Source of the DNA: Daucus carota subsp. sativus
Lineage: Eukaryota > Streptophyta > Magnoliopsida > Apiales > Apiaceae
Direction: 5' to 3'
Assembly (NCBI RefSeq): GCF_001625215.2
Contig: NC_030387.2
Coordinates: 38,959,606-39,023,605 of the forward strand
Length of the DNA stretch: 64,000 nucleotides
The stretch's first letter is position 1. Each line of letters opens with the position of its first letter. The notes under the pieces are model-generated. The model was not told the origin of the DNA. It saw only the letters and a list, made by a program, of their open reading frames with translations, and searched no databases. Below are positions 12,849 through 23,002 of the stretch, one piece after another. The translations under genes were made by a program, and so were the position numbers.

Positions 12849-13065
12849 TGACGTTTGACTTTTTGGCACACACTTTTAAGTGCTTTGACCGGGTAGTTAA
12901 AAGTATTATTTTTTAAATTTTTTTTTTCTAAATAAAAATATGTAATCAAAATTTTAATTCACAAAAAAAATCAATTAAAAATAATATTTTTTACTAGCCG
13001 GTCAACCCACCTAAAGATACGTGCTCAAGTCAAAAGTGACATATAAAAAAAAAATAGAGAGAGTA

Positions 13066-13583
13066 TATCATTAGGCTCCAATTCTCCAACTGCATGTTTG
13101 AACAACTTCCTCTGACTTTCCTGCACGTCCCAAACGGTCACTTTCACATTTATGGTGCTCAATCTGAGATCAAATATTAAACACATGTATCATGTTGTTT
13201 AAGCTGATCACACGCTACCTTACGCACTCCAACTAACAAACTCTTGCTTCAACGATATCGCTCACTCCTTTACAGAATATTGAAGGTTTTCGTACTCCAA
13301 CAAACAAACTCTTGGTTCAATGATATCTCTCGCTTCTTTGCGGCAGGTTGAGGGTGTGAACTTTGTTAAAAACAAGGCGGGTGCTCTCAGTAAAGCAATA
13401 AAGACATGCTTTTCTGCTTTTTTATCCTTCTGACTTCTGAGCTTGTCGAATTCTCGAGTCCTATGCATTCCAAGTTTCATGTTTGAGAGAGCCCAGTTAA
13501 GTGATTGTTAAATGCCAACAATGGCATTTCAAGAAGCTACTAATATCATCATGAAAAACTGTATCAAACACAATGCAAAAAAT
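13066..13583. other. Intergenic; short tandem duplication
   Basis: No gene was seen. A 68-bp-period duplication lies at about 13221-13355, where ACTCCAACTAACAAACTCTT is repeated as ACTCCAACAAACAAACTCTT. The rest is unremarkable. Confidence 0.5.
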
Positions 13584-13655
13584 TCCGTTGCCGGGACTTG
13601 AACCCGGGTCTCTCGGGTGAGAGCCGAGTATCCTGACCAACTAGACTACAACGGA
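13584..13655 (-). tRNA. tRNA-Glu (anticodon CTC)
   Basis: The reverse complement folds as a 72-nt cloverleaf. The acceptor stem pairs TCCGTTG with CAACGGA, the D arm contains TAGTCTAGTTGGTCAGGAT, the anticodon arm is CTCGG-CTCTCAC-CCGAG with anticodon CTC, and the T arm is CCGGG-TTCAAGT-CCCGG. A- and B-box promoter sequences are intact. It reads GAG codons in cytosolic translation. Confidence 0.95.
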
Positions 13656-14351
13656 TTGATGTTACAGATGCTGTTTCTGTATTACATAATCGAGAAAGAA
13701 ATCTTTTACCCCATCTCATCTCGATAGTTTTAGCGAGCACTTTCATGTACACAACGATATTTGTCCAACTATAATAATAGTATTATAATAGAAGCTATAG
13801 TGAAAGATTCTGCGACAATTGCAATATTAAATAATTTGGCAGGAAATTTTGGAAAGAAAAGTTTGTAATGACCAATGTGAGCAGTGAAACCGAGACGGAT
13901 TAAGTATCTTGTTATGTAATTTAAATAAGACACTGCTTGAACTAGATTTTAATTGGTTAATAGTAATCACAATCAATCCAACTAATCAACATACAAATAT
14001 TTGATACCAGAGAAATATGACTGCAAGCAAACTACTGACTACATCTTAAGAGAGAGTTTCACAATACATCTTTAACGTTTCAAATTAATCCCATCCATGT
14101 GCTAATATATCCCCGAATCAGAAAGGTGCAAAGGAATTACATTTCTGAAAGACAGATGATATGAACATCTAAACTCCACCAAAGATTGAAAGGCCAAAAC
14201 AGAACCACATTAAATCTGACCAAAAATTGCGGTAACTTAACAAGAAACTAACAAGATACCGAACTTGCGACAAGTCTCGAGAAACCACCATTGTTCAGCT
14301 ACTACTAACACAACTTCACGTTCCCTGTATTAATCGATAAGCAGAGGGACT
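13656..14351. other. Spacer and likely 3' UTR of the CCT gamma gene
   Basis: No coding sequence was seen. The portion next to 14352 is probably the 3' UTR of the minus-strand CCT gene, and the rest is spacer next to the tRNA. Confidence 0.45.
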
Positions 14352-17300
14352 TCATTCAGGAATCATTTGCTCGTTGTCAGCATCACCCTCTTGCTCAATT
14401 GTAGGTTTCGATGGGCCTCCAGATCCTGGGGCTTGCTTTTTCTTAATTCCACTCACAATATCATCAATCCTGAGAAGCATACAAGCAGCTTCTATGGCTG
14501 TCTTGAAGGTCTGAGCCTTTACATTAAAAGCATCCCAGATCTAGAGAAGGAAAATTGACCAAAAAATAAAAGTCAAATCACCTCTAATAACAAGAAAAAC
14601 TAATGGCAGGTTATATTCAATAACTCTGTTTCTATATTGAAAACCAAGAAAAACAAGTTGTATGTGAGAGTTTAATCAAACCTTAGACTCTTTCATGTCT
14701 GCAATTGCACCGGTGTTCCCATCAATTCCGACCCAAGCATTTTCACCATTAGCATGCTGCAGAAGTTATTATTTTTAAGCAATACATAACAATATTAATG
14801 GAAAGTATAAACCACTTAAAGATTTTGAACAAGCAAATGAATAGCAAATTTAATACCTTCCCTTGTAGAGCAGTCATAGTTCTAATGACATTGACACCAC
14901 AGTTCTGTGCCAACGTACGAGGAATAGCTTCAAATGCTACTGCAGCAGCTTCATATGGCCACTGTTCGACAAAAAATCCCAGTTGATTGTTTAAAAACTA
15001 GTCAAGAACAGACAACCTAGAAAACAGATGAAAAGCAAAACACATTACTTTCTCAATGCCTTCAACAGATGAACTCTTCTGCTTCAACGTAGCAGATACA
15101 GTTAATTCTGTTGCACCACCTCCTGGAACAAGTTTGGGGTTCTTTATGATATTCCTAGCCACAGACATCGCATCCTGCACTTCACGAAATTTTTTATAAT
15201 CTGCCCTCCTAATATAGTTTAGAAATCTTCCAACAAAATAAAAATATTACCTGCAAGTTACGCTCCACTTCATTCAGAAGATCCTTACTAGCACCCCGCA
15301 AAAGAACAGTGCATGCTTTGGGATCTTTGCACTCAACAATATATGCAAAGAATTCATCTCCAATTTTCTTAACTTCAAAAAGACCAGCTCCAGTACCCAC
15401 ATCTGATTCTTGAAGTTCATCTGCTCTGTTCACAATAACAGCTCCACATGCTTTAGCAATTCTATTATTATCAGTTTTCCTCAATCTCCTGATAGCACTG
15501 ACACCAGCTTTGCTAAAGTAATGGCAAGCCAGATCACTAAGCCCTTTCTCAGTTATAACCAGGTCAGGTTTAAACTTCAGTATTTGCACGCAAAGATTTT
15601 CAATGTATTCTTCTTCCATTTTAAGGAGGACACTCCAATCTTCTTCCTTCACCAGCTCGGCATTTGTCTGATTCTCTCCTTTTTTATACTCAATAGGACT
15701 ATCAAGTAGAATAATACGTGGATTAACAATTTTTCTTCTCATTTTTCCAGGGACAACAACATCTTTGTTTATCATAACACCCTTAAGAACCTTCGAGTCC
15801 TCCAATTGACCCCCAGGGACCTTCTCGACCTTTATGTATTTCTTAATGTCAACTTCCCGCAGTCCTTGGCCAAGGTCAACTCCAATTGTTGTAGTAGCGT
15901 CAAGGGCTAGATCCTAAAGTCAAAAGTAAAATGATTTACAAACTATTAAACCACAAATGTCTGTATCAATATTTTTCGAATTAATTGAGTATGAATATAC
16001 AGTTTGGCATTATGCATAAAACTTGCAAGACCAAGAAGGCAAGAACATTTCAAGGCAACAAATAAAACTAAGAAACAAATATTAACAGTTCATCTAACTA
16101 ACATATGCCCTCCGTCCATCACCTTCCCATCCCCACCCATTTTCTTCCTTCAGTTTGTTGGTCTAGGCAACTAAAGGGTTATTGTTCCCAGTGTTAATAA
16201 AAGCGCGCATATGCGCTCGCATATGCGAGATGCGATGCGATGCGAGGTAAATGCGCATTGTTCTGATTATGCGATGCGAGGTTAGAGATGCGCGCGCTTT
16301 TCTGCGCATGAAGAGCATAAGCGAGATGCGAGAAGCGCAGGAAAAGCGCGCTTTTTTATTTTTTTGACTGGGCTGTTGACTAAGCCATTGACTGGTCTGT
16401 TGACTGGGTCTTTTTAAAAGAAAAGGGTCATAAAACCCTATAACAGACAGACACGCATCTTTGATACCATACAACACGTATATACACATACATAGGCAAT
16501 CGATTGAACAAGATCTGTGCAGGATAATCTCCTTCATGGTAATCATCTTCTTTCTTGTACACACACACACATACACACACACATATCTATACACATACAC
16601 ACACACATATACACACATATATACTGATTATGATAATGATTATTTAGTACAGACATATATTATATATGTCAATATGTGTATATATGTGATCATATTATTT
16701 ATTTTTTACTAATAATATATATATAAACACACAAATATATGATATTCTGATTAGTGACTAATTTATGGCAAATAGATGGCTGAACGAAAAGACGTGGCTT
16801 GGAAATATTCACGAGCGGTGAAAGAGGGTTGTTCAGTTCGACTACGTTGGAAATTATCAACTACTAGGATTTTAGATTATCTATTTGTGCCCCAACTTTG
16901 AACCTGATTATCATCAACATGTTCTATGACAATCTAATATGCTTATTACTTGTTAAATTTAATTGTTATGCATTTTTTTATAACTTTTTACGCTTTGTTT
17001 CAAAAAGCGCGCATCTCGCATTGCGCGTTGCGCTTATGAGCCAGGAGGCCCTTTGCGCTTCAGTGCGCATATCGCATTTAATAACACTGATTGTTCCGCA
17101 ACATGGACACCTTTAGTCTTGGAAATTACTAATACAAAACAAACAATTGGTGGCATTTGCGTTCACGATTTAACTTATGAGAGCTAAAAGTTAATGATAA
17201 GATATATGATTGCAAATCAAAGAGATGGCTGTACTTAAACCTCCTAATGCAAACAAGAAGAGCGAAAAAAGAATTGTAATGGAAAATTAACTTACTGCAA

Positions 17301-20300
17301 TGAGGTCTCCAAACTGACTGGTAAATTTTGTGCCTATGCAACTCTTCACTAATCCCAGCATCGCAGAACCTGCCAATAAAGCCCTATTTATTATATCTTA
17401 AAACAGTTCGGTACATACTACATAGGAATCTTAAACATTCCAAAAGAAGGGGGGAGGGGGGGTCTCAGTATACAATTCTACAATCTCTTCACATAATTTG
17501 AAGTTCAAGAGTCTTCAGAATACCTACGAAGAATAAGAAAAGAGTGCTTCCTATGTTTCCAATTCTAAGAAGAAATAAGGTTTTAAGTTTAGTCTCACGC
17601 AAGAGCATATCAACTAATGAAATACGATGAATGGTGATAAGTTACTTCAGTGTTAGTTTTGACATATTAAGAAGGGTATACCATTAACTTGCAAAAATTA
17701 ATGGAAATGGTAACACTAGGTTTTAAAACTACAGAGCAGAGCAGTGAAGTATATCTGAAGCTTACGATCATTCACATCGATGGATACTGCAATCTTTTCA
17801 AGCACAGCAAGAGCATCCTCCAGAGCTTTGTTGTATGCTGTAAAGTTATAATCACAATATATCAACAATCAGTATAAAGATAAATAATTACTTAACAAGC
17901 TAAGCAGAAGTTTTCAAAAAACTTTAGATTTACCTCGACATATTACTGTAGGGTGATAACTTTTGTCAATGAAAGCTTCAGCAACATGAAGCATCTCGCC
18001 AGCTTCAACAAGAAATAAACTATAACCATCAATTACAGGATCAACAGATAAAAATGGAACATATTCTTCAAAAACCAGCAGTCAATAAAAACCCTATTAA
18101 TTGATTGGTACTACTTTTACATCTCACTGTGTACGTCCAATGCAAATGAAACTAGATAACATCATAACACTTCATAAAAAAATCAAATTATGACAGGCTT
18201 CAGTGGTTGTTCTTACCAAGAACAATAACTGATGTTGTTCCATCACCTACTTCTTCATCTTGCGTACGGCTCAACTCTATCATGGACTGTGAAATTATTT
18301 TGCAAAAATTAAGTTAGGATTCAGAGTTGTGTGGTTTGGTAAATTTACTGAAAAACTGGGCAGAAGTGTGCAGGAAGGCAACAAATTAAAATGATCAAAT
18401 AGCAGGGAGATATAAGCATCTTCTCAGCAACAGTAATAAGAGATACCTTCGCAGCAGGATGAGCAAGATCCAACTCACGCAAAATTGCATTTCCGTCATT
18501 CGTGACCACAATACCTTTAGATATAAACAAAGTTGGTCAAGAAATTGGGGAAGAAGCCTATATCCAGTTTTAAATTAGGAGAATTATATATAAATGCCAC
18601 TCCGAAAATTCAAGCACAGGCTATTCTCGTTACTCAGTGAACTGTTTCATAAATGCTATGTTTAGGATTAAATATGCTTCTAAAATTTGTGACTGGGATC
18701 AATAATGTTGGTTAAAACAAGGAGTTCTCGGTGTGCTGGGCGCAAGGTTGCCCAAAAGACATGTCAAATAAAACAATGAGAGCATCTGTAAAATTAAAAC
18801 TCAGGCTGATGGAAACATATTTAGAAGGTAACTTGTCTATCAAAACAAGCCTGGAAGGCAAGTGTGAAAAACAAGAGGTTTAAAATAAAATTACAATTGA
18901 GAACTGGCCAGATGATGAGTTAACTTTCTCTGACATAAGCGCATAAACAAGTCAATTAGCTTTTCACATTCTGTACCTATATGTAATTACTCCCAAGCAA
19001 AATCATTTCATCGGGATATGCCATGGAAATAAAAATGACTCGTATTTAGCAAAAGGTTATGTCAGTTGTTTTTTGCAGTATTTTATGAATGGCTGTTATT
19101 CTGTCATATAAGTAGGCAAGCCACCTTAAGTAGTAGCCTAGTAGGTCTGAGAAGAAAATTTATCCGCTTTTACAAATTAGATTAAGCTACTATATTATTA
19201 TGACAACAATAAAAATACCTCCACCAGCATCTAGTAACATCTTTAGCATAGATCTTGGACCCAATGTAGTGCGAATTATATCAGCCACAGCCTGCACCGT
19301 ATAGAGAAAAGGATTAAGTGAGAGCAGGCCACGTACCCCCTCCCCCTCCAAAAGGATAATAAAATCCTTCAAATAATTATAAGTTTTCTAAAACAATTTT
19401 TGAAAAAAGCAACTGAATAGACCACTATCCCTATATAGCCAAAAAAAACCGATACAAGTGAACTATGCCAATATTTAATCACTTTCACCTATCCAGGGTT
19501 TAAGCATGAAAAACAATCTATATGGCAACCAGTAGTAGCACTGGAGGACTGAAGGGTAAATAATTTACTGACATCTCGCAAACGACATGTGCATGTACCG
19601 GACAATATAAAGAAACAGGTGGAGGAGCAAGTAATAATGAGGCTCGAGTGTACATTGTCAGTCTACTCTCTTTACTAGAACTAGTTAGCAACAAATGAAA
19701 TAGGAATCTCACCTTTGAAGCTTGAATATTAGCACGGTGCACCTTACTTCCAGTTTCCCTTGTCAGGGAATCCTCTGCAAGTCGAATTTATATTAAACAA
19801 TCAGCAACATTTCAAGCTAGTAAAAACACACCACACTAATATCACTTCTCAACTCGTATCTTATCAAATTAAATCATTATCTAATTACACCCAAACCTGT
19901 TTTCTTATAAACAATTTTCCATAAACATAACGATAAAATAATAACACAAAATGCAGCTCTTAATAGAGAATTATCTACTTACACCAAAACCTATTTTCGA
20001 TAAGCACGAAACGCATCTCTTAATCGAGAAACCGATACCAGCTACACCGAGATTCATAATGTGTCACTTACCTACTCAGATTCAATTCAGATTCTCCACT
20101 CTCAGTATCTAATTCTTACTTAATCTATCGAGTATCAACTACAACTTCAATCACTTCAAATTTCATCTACGCAGCGACACAGTGTCCTACTTACAGGTCT
20201 CAGAGAAACAATAATCACACTAAACGTATTGACAATACAGATCGAGATATGTACAAACAGATCAAAATAGATAAATAAACAACTGAATTAAATTAAATAA

Positions 20301-20366
20301 TTTAAAAGTGCGATCGGTGAAATTAAAGTAGCGATGCTTACTGAGAACAAGTACTGGAGATTGCAT
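14352..20366 (-). CDS. CCT3: T-complex protein 1 subunit gamma (cytosolic chaperonin CCT3)
   Basis: Thirteen exons in transcript order: 20366-20342, 19774-19713, 19291-19219, 18514-18447, 18286-18217, 18002-17934, 17837-17766, 17369-17296, 15913-15251, 15174-15049, 14961-14857, 14756-14682, 14540-14352. All junctions keep phase and give 556 residues, the usual size of plant CCT3. The protein is one of eight subunits of the double-ring TRiC/CCT chaperonin, which folds actin, tubulin and other cytosolic proteins using ATP. Visible group II chaperonin motifs are TLGPRSMLKMLLDAGGG (residues about 38-54), NDGNAIL, GDGTT (90-94, with the nucleotide-contacting Asp) and GGGATE (410-415). The start MQSPVLVLKDSL and the stretch KIVNPRIILLDSPIEYKKGE single out the gamma subunit. 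Intron 8 holds a 901-bp hAT-type element, which should be spliced out. No broken residues were seen. Confidence 0.95.
16189..17089. mobile_element. Non-autonomous hAT-type element in CCT3 intron 8
   Basis: The element is bounded by an exact 8-bp target duplication, ATTGTTCC, at 16181-16188 and 17090-17097. Its ends are imperfect terminal inverted repeats starting CAGTGTTAATAAAAGCGCGC and CAGTGTTATTAAATGCGATA (the latter read on the minus strand). Both ends carry many GCGCATATGCG-like palindromic words, and a (CA)n/(TA)n microsatellite tract lies at about 16558-16740. The TIR and 8-bp TSD place it in the hAT superfamily. No transposase is present; the reading frames here follow simple repeats. 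Confidence 0.85.
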
Positions 20367-21106
20367 GATTGATGGAGATGAAGCTGTGTGTATAATCTGT
20401 ATGTATTTGTGGCCGAGAAATAAGTGCGGATCGTACTGAGAGCTTCGTGAGTGAAGCTTTTGGGAGGGAAAATGTGTGAATGCTTTAACTAAAACCCTAG
20501 AAATGGCCTCTGTTTTGGTTTAAGTTGTTGTTCAGGATGGAGAGAACTCAGAAGAGGCTACGAGAAGGCCCAACTTTGTATAGGTCTCTCGCTGTCCTAC
20601 AAATTTGGGCCGTGGGGAACTTTCGAATGTGTTTATAACGTTGGGCTTTTTCCGATACAAAATTGATTATTTCCAATAAAAAATGTACATACCCGAAAGA
20701 TTATTTCAAAATTGATGGTACTTGGTTAGTTCAATTCATGTTACTAATAATTAAGTTTTTTTATATAAATTACTTAAATAAAATTAGTCATTTATTTATC
20801 ATATCATATGAGAAAAGTTAAATAAATTTGAGATATATAACAAAAAGTGATATTTGATTATTTAAGTTGTTTGAACGAGTCCTCTTTGAAAATAACGAGA
20901 TATTTGAGTAAAATGAAGGCGGATATGAAGTCTTGTAAATTTTGACTACTGTGAGTCTATCACCGAATCTAAGAATAAGAATAGAACATAGATTGCTAAA
21001 AAAAAAGAAAAAATAGAACATAGATTTTATTCCCGATAGAATTTTATTTAACCAGGAATTGCTGATGCAATCATGGTTCAAAAGCTACACTGAAAATTAC
21101 TAGAAA
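20367..21106. other. CCT3 upstream region and spacer
   Basis: The part next to 20366 should hold the CCT3 5' leader and promoter. The part next to 21106 is likely the cyclophilin 3' UTR. No other gene is supported. Confidence 0.45.
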
Positions 21107-21658
21107 TCAAAGACTTATCAAAGACTCAACATGATCACCCTGTTTGAGCTGACCACAATCAGCAATAACAACATGCTTGATATCCAACAAGCTCTCCGAA
21201 TGTTCAATAAATCGTTCACCCGAATTCTCAATCGCATAAACAACATCCATGCCATCGACAACTTTCCCGAACACAACATTCCTAAAATCCGCAGCACTAT
21301 ACTCAGAAGTGCAAATGAAGAACCTGGAGTTGTTACTATGCTTTCCATTATTTCCCATGGACAAAATTCCAGGCCCTGTATGCTTGTTCACAAAGTTCTC
21401 GTCCATGAAGTAGCCAGGGCCGTAGATCGATTGCTCATTGCCATTGGCTAGCACAAATTTTCCGCGATGTGCAGATATGAAATTGTGTCCCTTGTAGTGC
21501 AGAGGCCTGCTGTTATTGTCGTTGCCCTTCTCGCCGGTGCAGAGTGCACGAAAATTTTCAGCTGTTTTTGGAGTTGTGTCTGAGAAGAGCTCGAAGATGA
21601 TGCGGCCTGCTGGGGTGCCGGCGATTTCTATGTCCATGAAAACTTTTGGGTTTTGCAT
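21107..21658 (-). CDS. Divergent cyclophilin-type protein, active site lost
   Basis: A single coding exon of 183 residues, starting MQNPKVFMDIEIAGTPAGRI. An acceptor-like TTTCAG just upstream (first exonic base 21701) suggests a 5'-UTR intron; a longer frame runs upstream, but the cyclophilin family starts at this Met. Plant cytosolic cyclophilins (peptidyl-prolyl isomerases) are about 172 residues and often lack CDS introns. Conserved parts are TAENFRALCTGEKG (32-45), HYKG, DENFV, HTGPGILSM (93-101), RFFIC and VVIADCGQL at the end. The FHRVIPxFMCQGGD active-site segment is replaced by FISAHRGKFVLANGN (60-74), about seven residues shorter, so the catalytic Arg and the Gln are gone. The substrate-pocket Trp and His in the usual WLDGKHVVFG are also missing (SAADFRNVVFG). 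The frame is intact, so this may be a binding-only paralogue rather than a working isomerase; a young pseudogene is the alternative. Confidence 0.8.
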   Translation of the reverse strand: MQNPKVFMDIEIAGTPAGRIIFELFSDTTPKTAENFRALCTGEKGNDNNSRPLHYKGHNFISAHRGKFVLANGNEQSIYGPGYFMDENFVNKHTGPGILSMGNNGKHSNNSRFFICTSEYSAADFRNVVFGKVVDGMDVVYAIENSGERFIEHSESLLDIKHVVIADCGQLKQGDHVESLISL

Positions 21659-21958
21659 GATTTTTTGCTGGTTTGTTCTTGATTTTTCTGTTCCGAGGTA
21701 CCTGAAATGAAAATAAAGAAAGTGACTGACTTGTGCAAACTGAATTACAATGAACAGAGCGTGCTTGATTGCTTCTTGAAATCGTATGCAAGAAAAGAAA
21801 AGTCCATTTAGAAAACTCGAGGATACATACTGGCTTACGGTCAAATTTGTTTGTCGATAAAGAATGCCAGAGGAAAAAGACTTGGAAAAAGTCCATGCGG
21901 ATTCATGTTTTACGAAAACTTTTGCCCATCACAAATTTAATTTTTCTTTAATTTTAAT

Positions 21959-22570
21959 CAAGGTTGTAAAAATCGAAAACAGTTCAACTCGGTTTTGTTA
22001 TTGAAAAAAGAGTAACCGGTCTCGGAGAGTACTCGGATAACTAATCGGATATCAATTTTTATATATTTTTCTCGTATTTTAAAAGGGAAATATTATATCT
22101 AGAACTGAAAAAGTATGAAAAGACAAAATTACCCTCATATTGTTTTTTTACTGTTATTGTGTATGCACGGGTCAGTTTTATCTTTTCATGCTTGTTTATT
22201 CTGGAAATTAAAACTTTGCTCTGGATATAGTATTTACTTTTTATATTTATATTATTATATTAGTAATAAATTAAAAACAATAATATAATTTAAACCAAAG
22301 TTCAAAATATTCAAAACAAATAATAATTGACCAAGATTAAACTCATTGTAAATACTTTGATATTACTTTGATACCGCTTTGGGAGAAGATAGTAAGTTTT
22401 GTTTTTCATGTTTAGGTTGGATCATGTTAATAAAAAACTAAAATAGTCAACTCCGAGTACTCGAAGTCAAACTGAATTTCAGACAAATTTTTAAGAAAAT
22501 CGTCGATGCCACTGATTACTAGGGTCACGGGTGGAGTACTATACCGAGTTAATCGGTTTTTAAAACACTG
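21959..22570. mobile_element. Non-autonomous hAT-like element
   Basis: The ends read CAAGGTTGTAAAAATCG (left) and, on the minus strand, CAGTGTTTTAAAAACCG (right), forming imperfect terminal inverted repeats. Flanks ATTTTAAT (21951-21958) and ATTTTAAC (22571-22578) match at 7 of 8 positions, as expected for an old hAT target duplication. Length is 612 bp and it is non-coding. Fragments with similar AATCGG-rich sequence occur elsewhere in the window. It lies close to the cyclophilin 5' end. Confidence 0.65.
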
Positions 22571-23002
22571 ATTTTAACGCATTTAAAATTGGGTAGTCGT
22601 AACATTTCAAATATCAAAAAAAATTTAATCAAAATCTTTGATAAATACATATAAAAGAAAATCACACAAAATTTTAATTTGACTTTTTACCAGCTTATTT
22701 AAATTTAAGTTTCACAATAGTATTTATTTTAATATATAATAAATATAAAATTCCAGCAATTATTATTTTCTCTTCTAAAATTATCAAATCACACGGGTTA
22801 CTTGGCTACTCCCAGATTTTTGTGGCTCTGCGTTACAACTTACAGTGCCAGTTAAGGGACTACTGATCCAGTGATCCATGGCTGCCATAACTTTGACAAC
22901 ATAATCTCAAACACAAAACAAACCCTGTATCATCTCCTGTCTCAGTTCAACCCCACAAAGACACTAGAGTAACTCAGCAGTTCTACTAGTTAAACAATAA
23001 AA
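22571..23002. other. Upstream region of the phosphatase-like gene
   Basis: AT-rich sequence; the last 150 bp are likely promoter and 5' leader for the ATG at 23003. No further feature was seen. Confidence 0.4.

Larger units (their letters stand above)
10209..13063. mobile_element. Stowaway-like MITE split by a 2.6-kb insertion
   Basis: The left end, CTCTCTCCGTTTTTTAATATA (10209-10229), and the right part (12849-13063) together look like one MITE. Placing 10229 next to 12849 gives a terminus that aligns well with the reverse complement of the right end at 13063: both read CTCTCTC..., a T-rich run, then ATATG(A/T)C..TTTGACTT. TA dinucleotides flank both outer ends (10207-10208 and 13064-13065), as expected for Stowaway. 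The material between 10230 and 12848 is a later Helitron-type insertion. Confidence 0.6.

Noticed and set aside
16163-16712. Reading frames on both strands around a CA repeat
   Set aside because: They lie inside the hAT-type element in CCT3 intron 8 and follow simple repeats and GCGC-rich ends, with no transposase motif.
21659-21844. Longer N-terminal extension of the cyclophilin
   Set aside because: The extra 62 residues cross an acceptor-like TTTCAG and are unlike any cyclophilin leader; the family start is at 21658.
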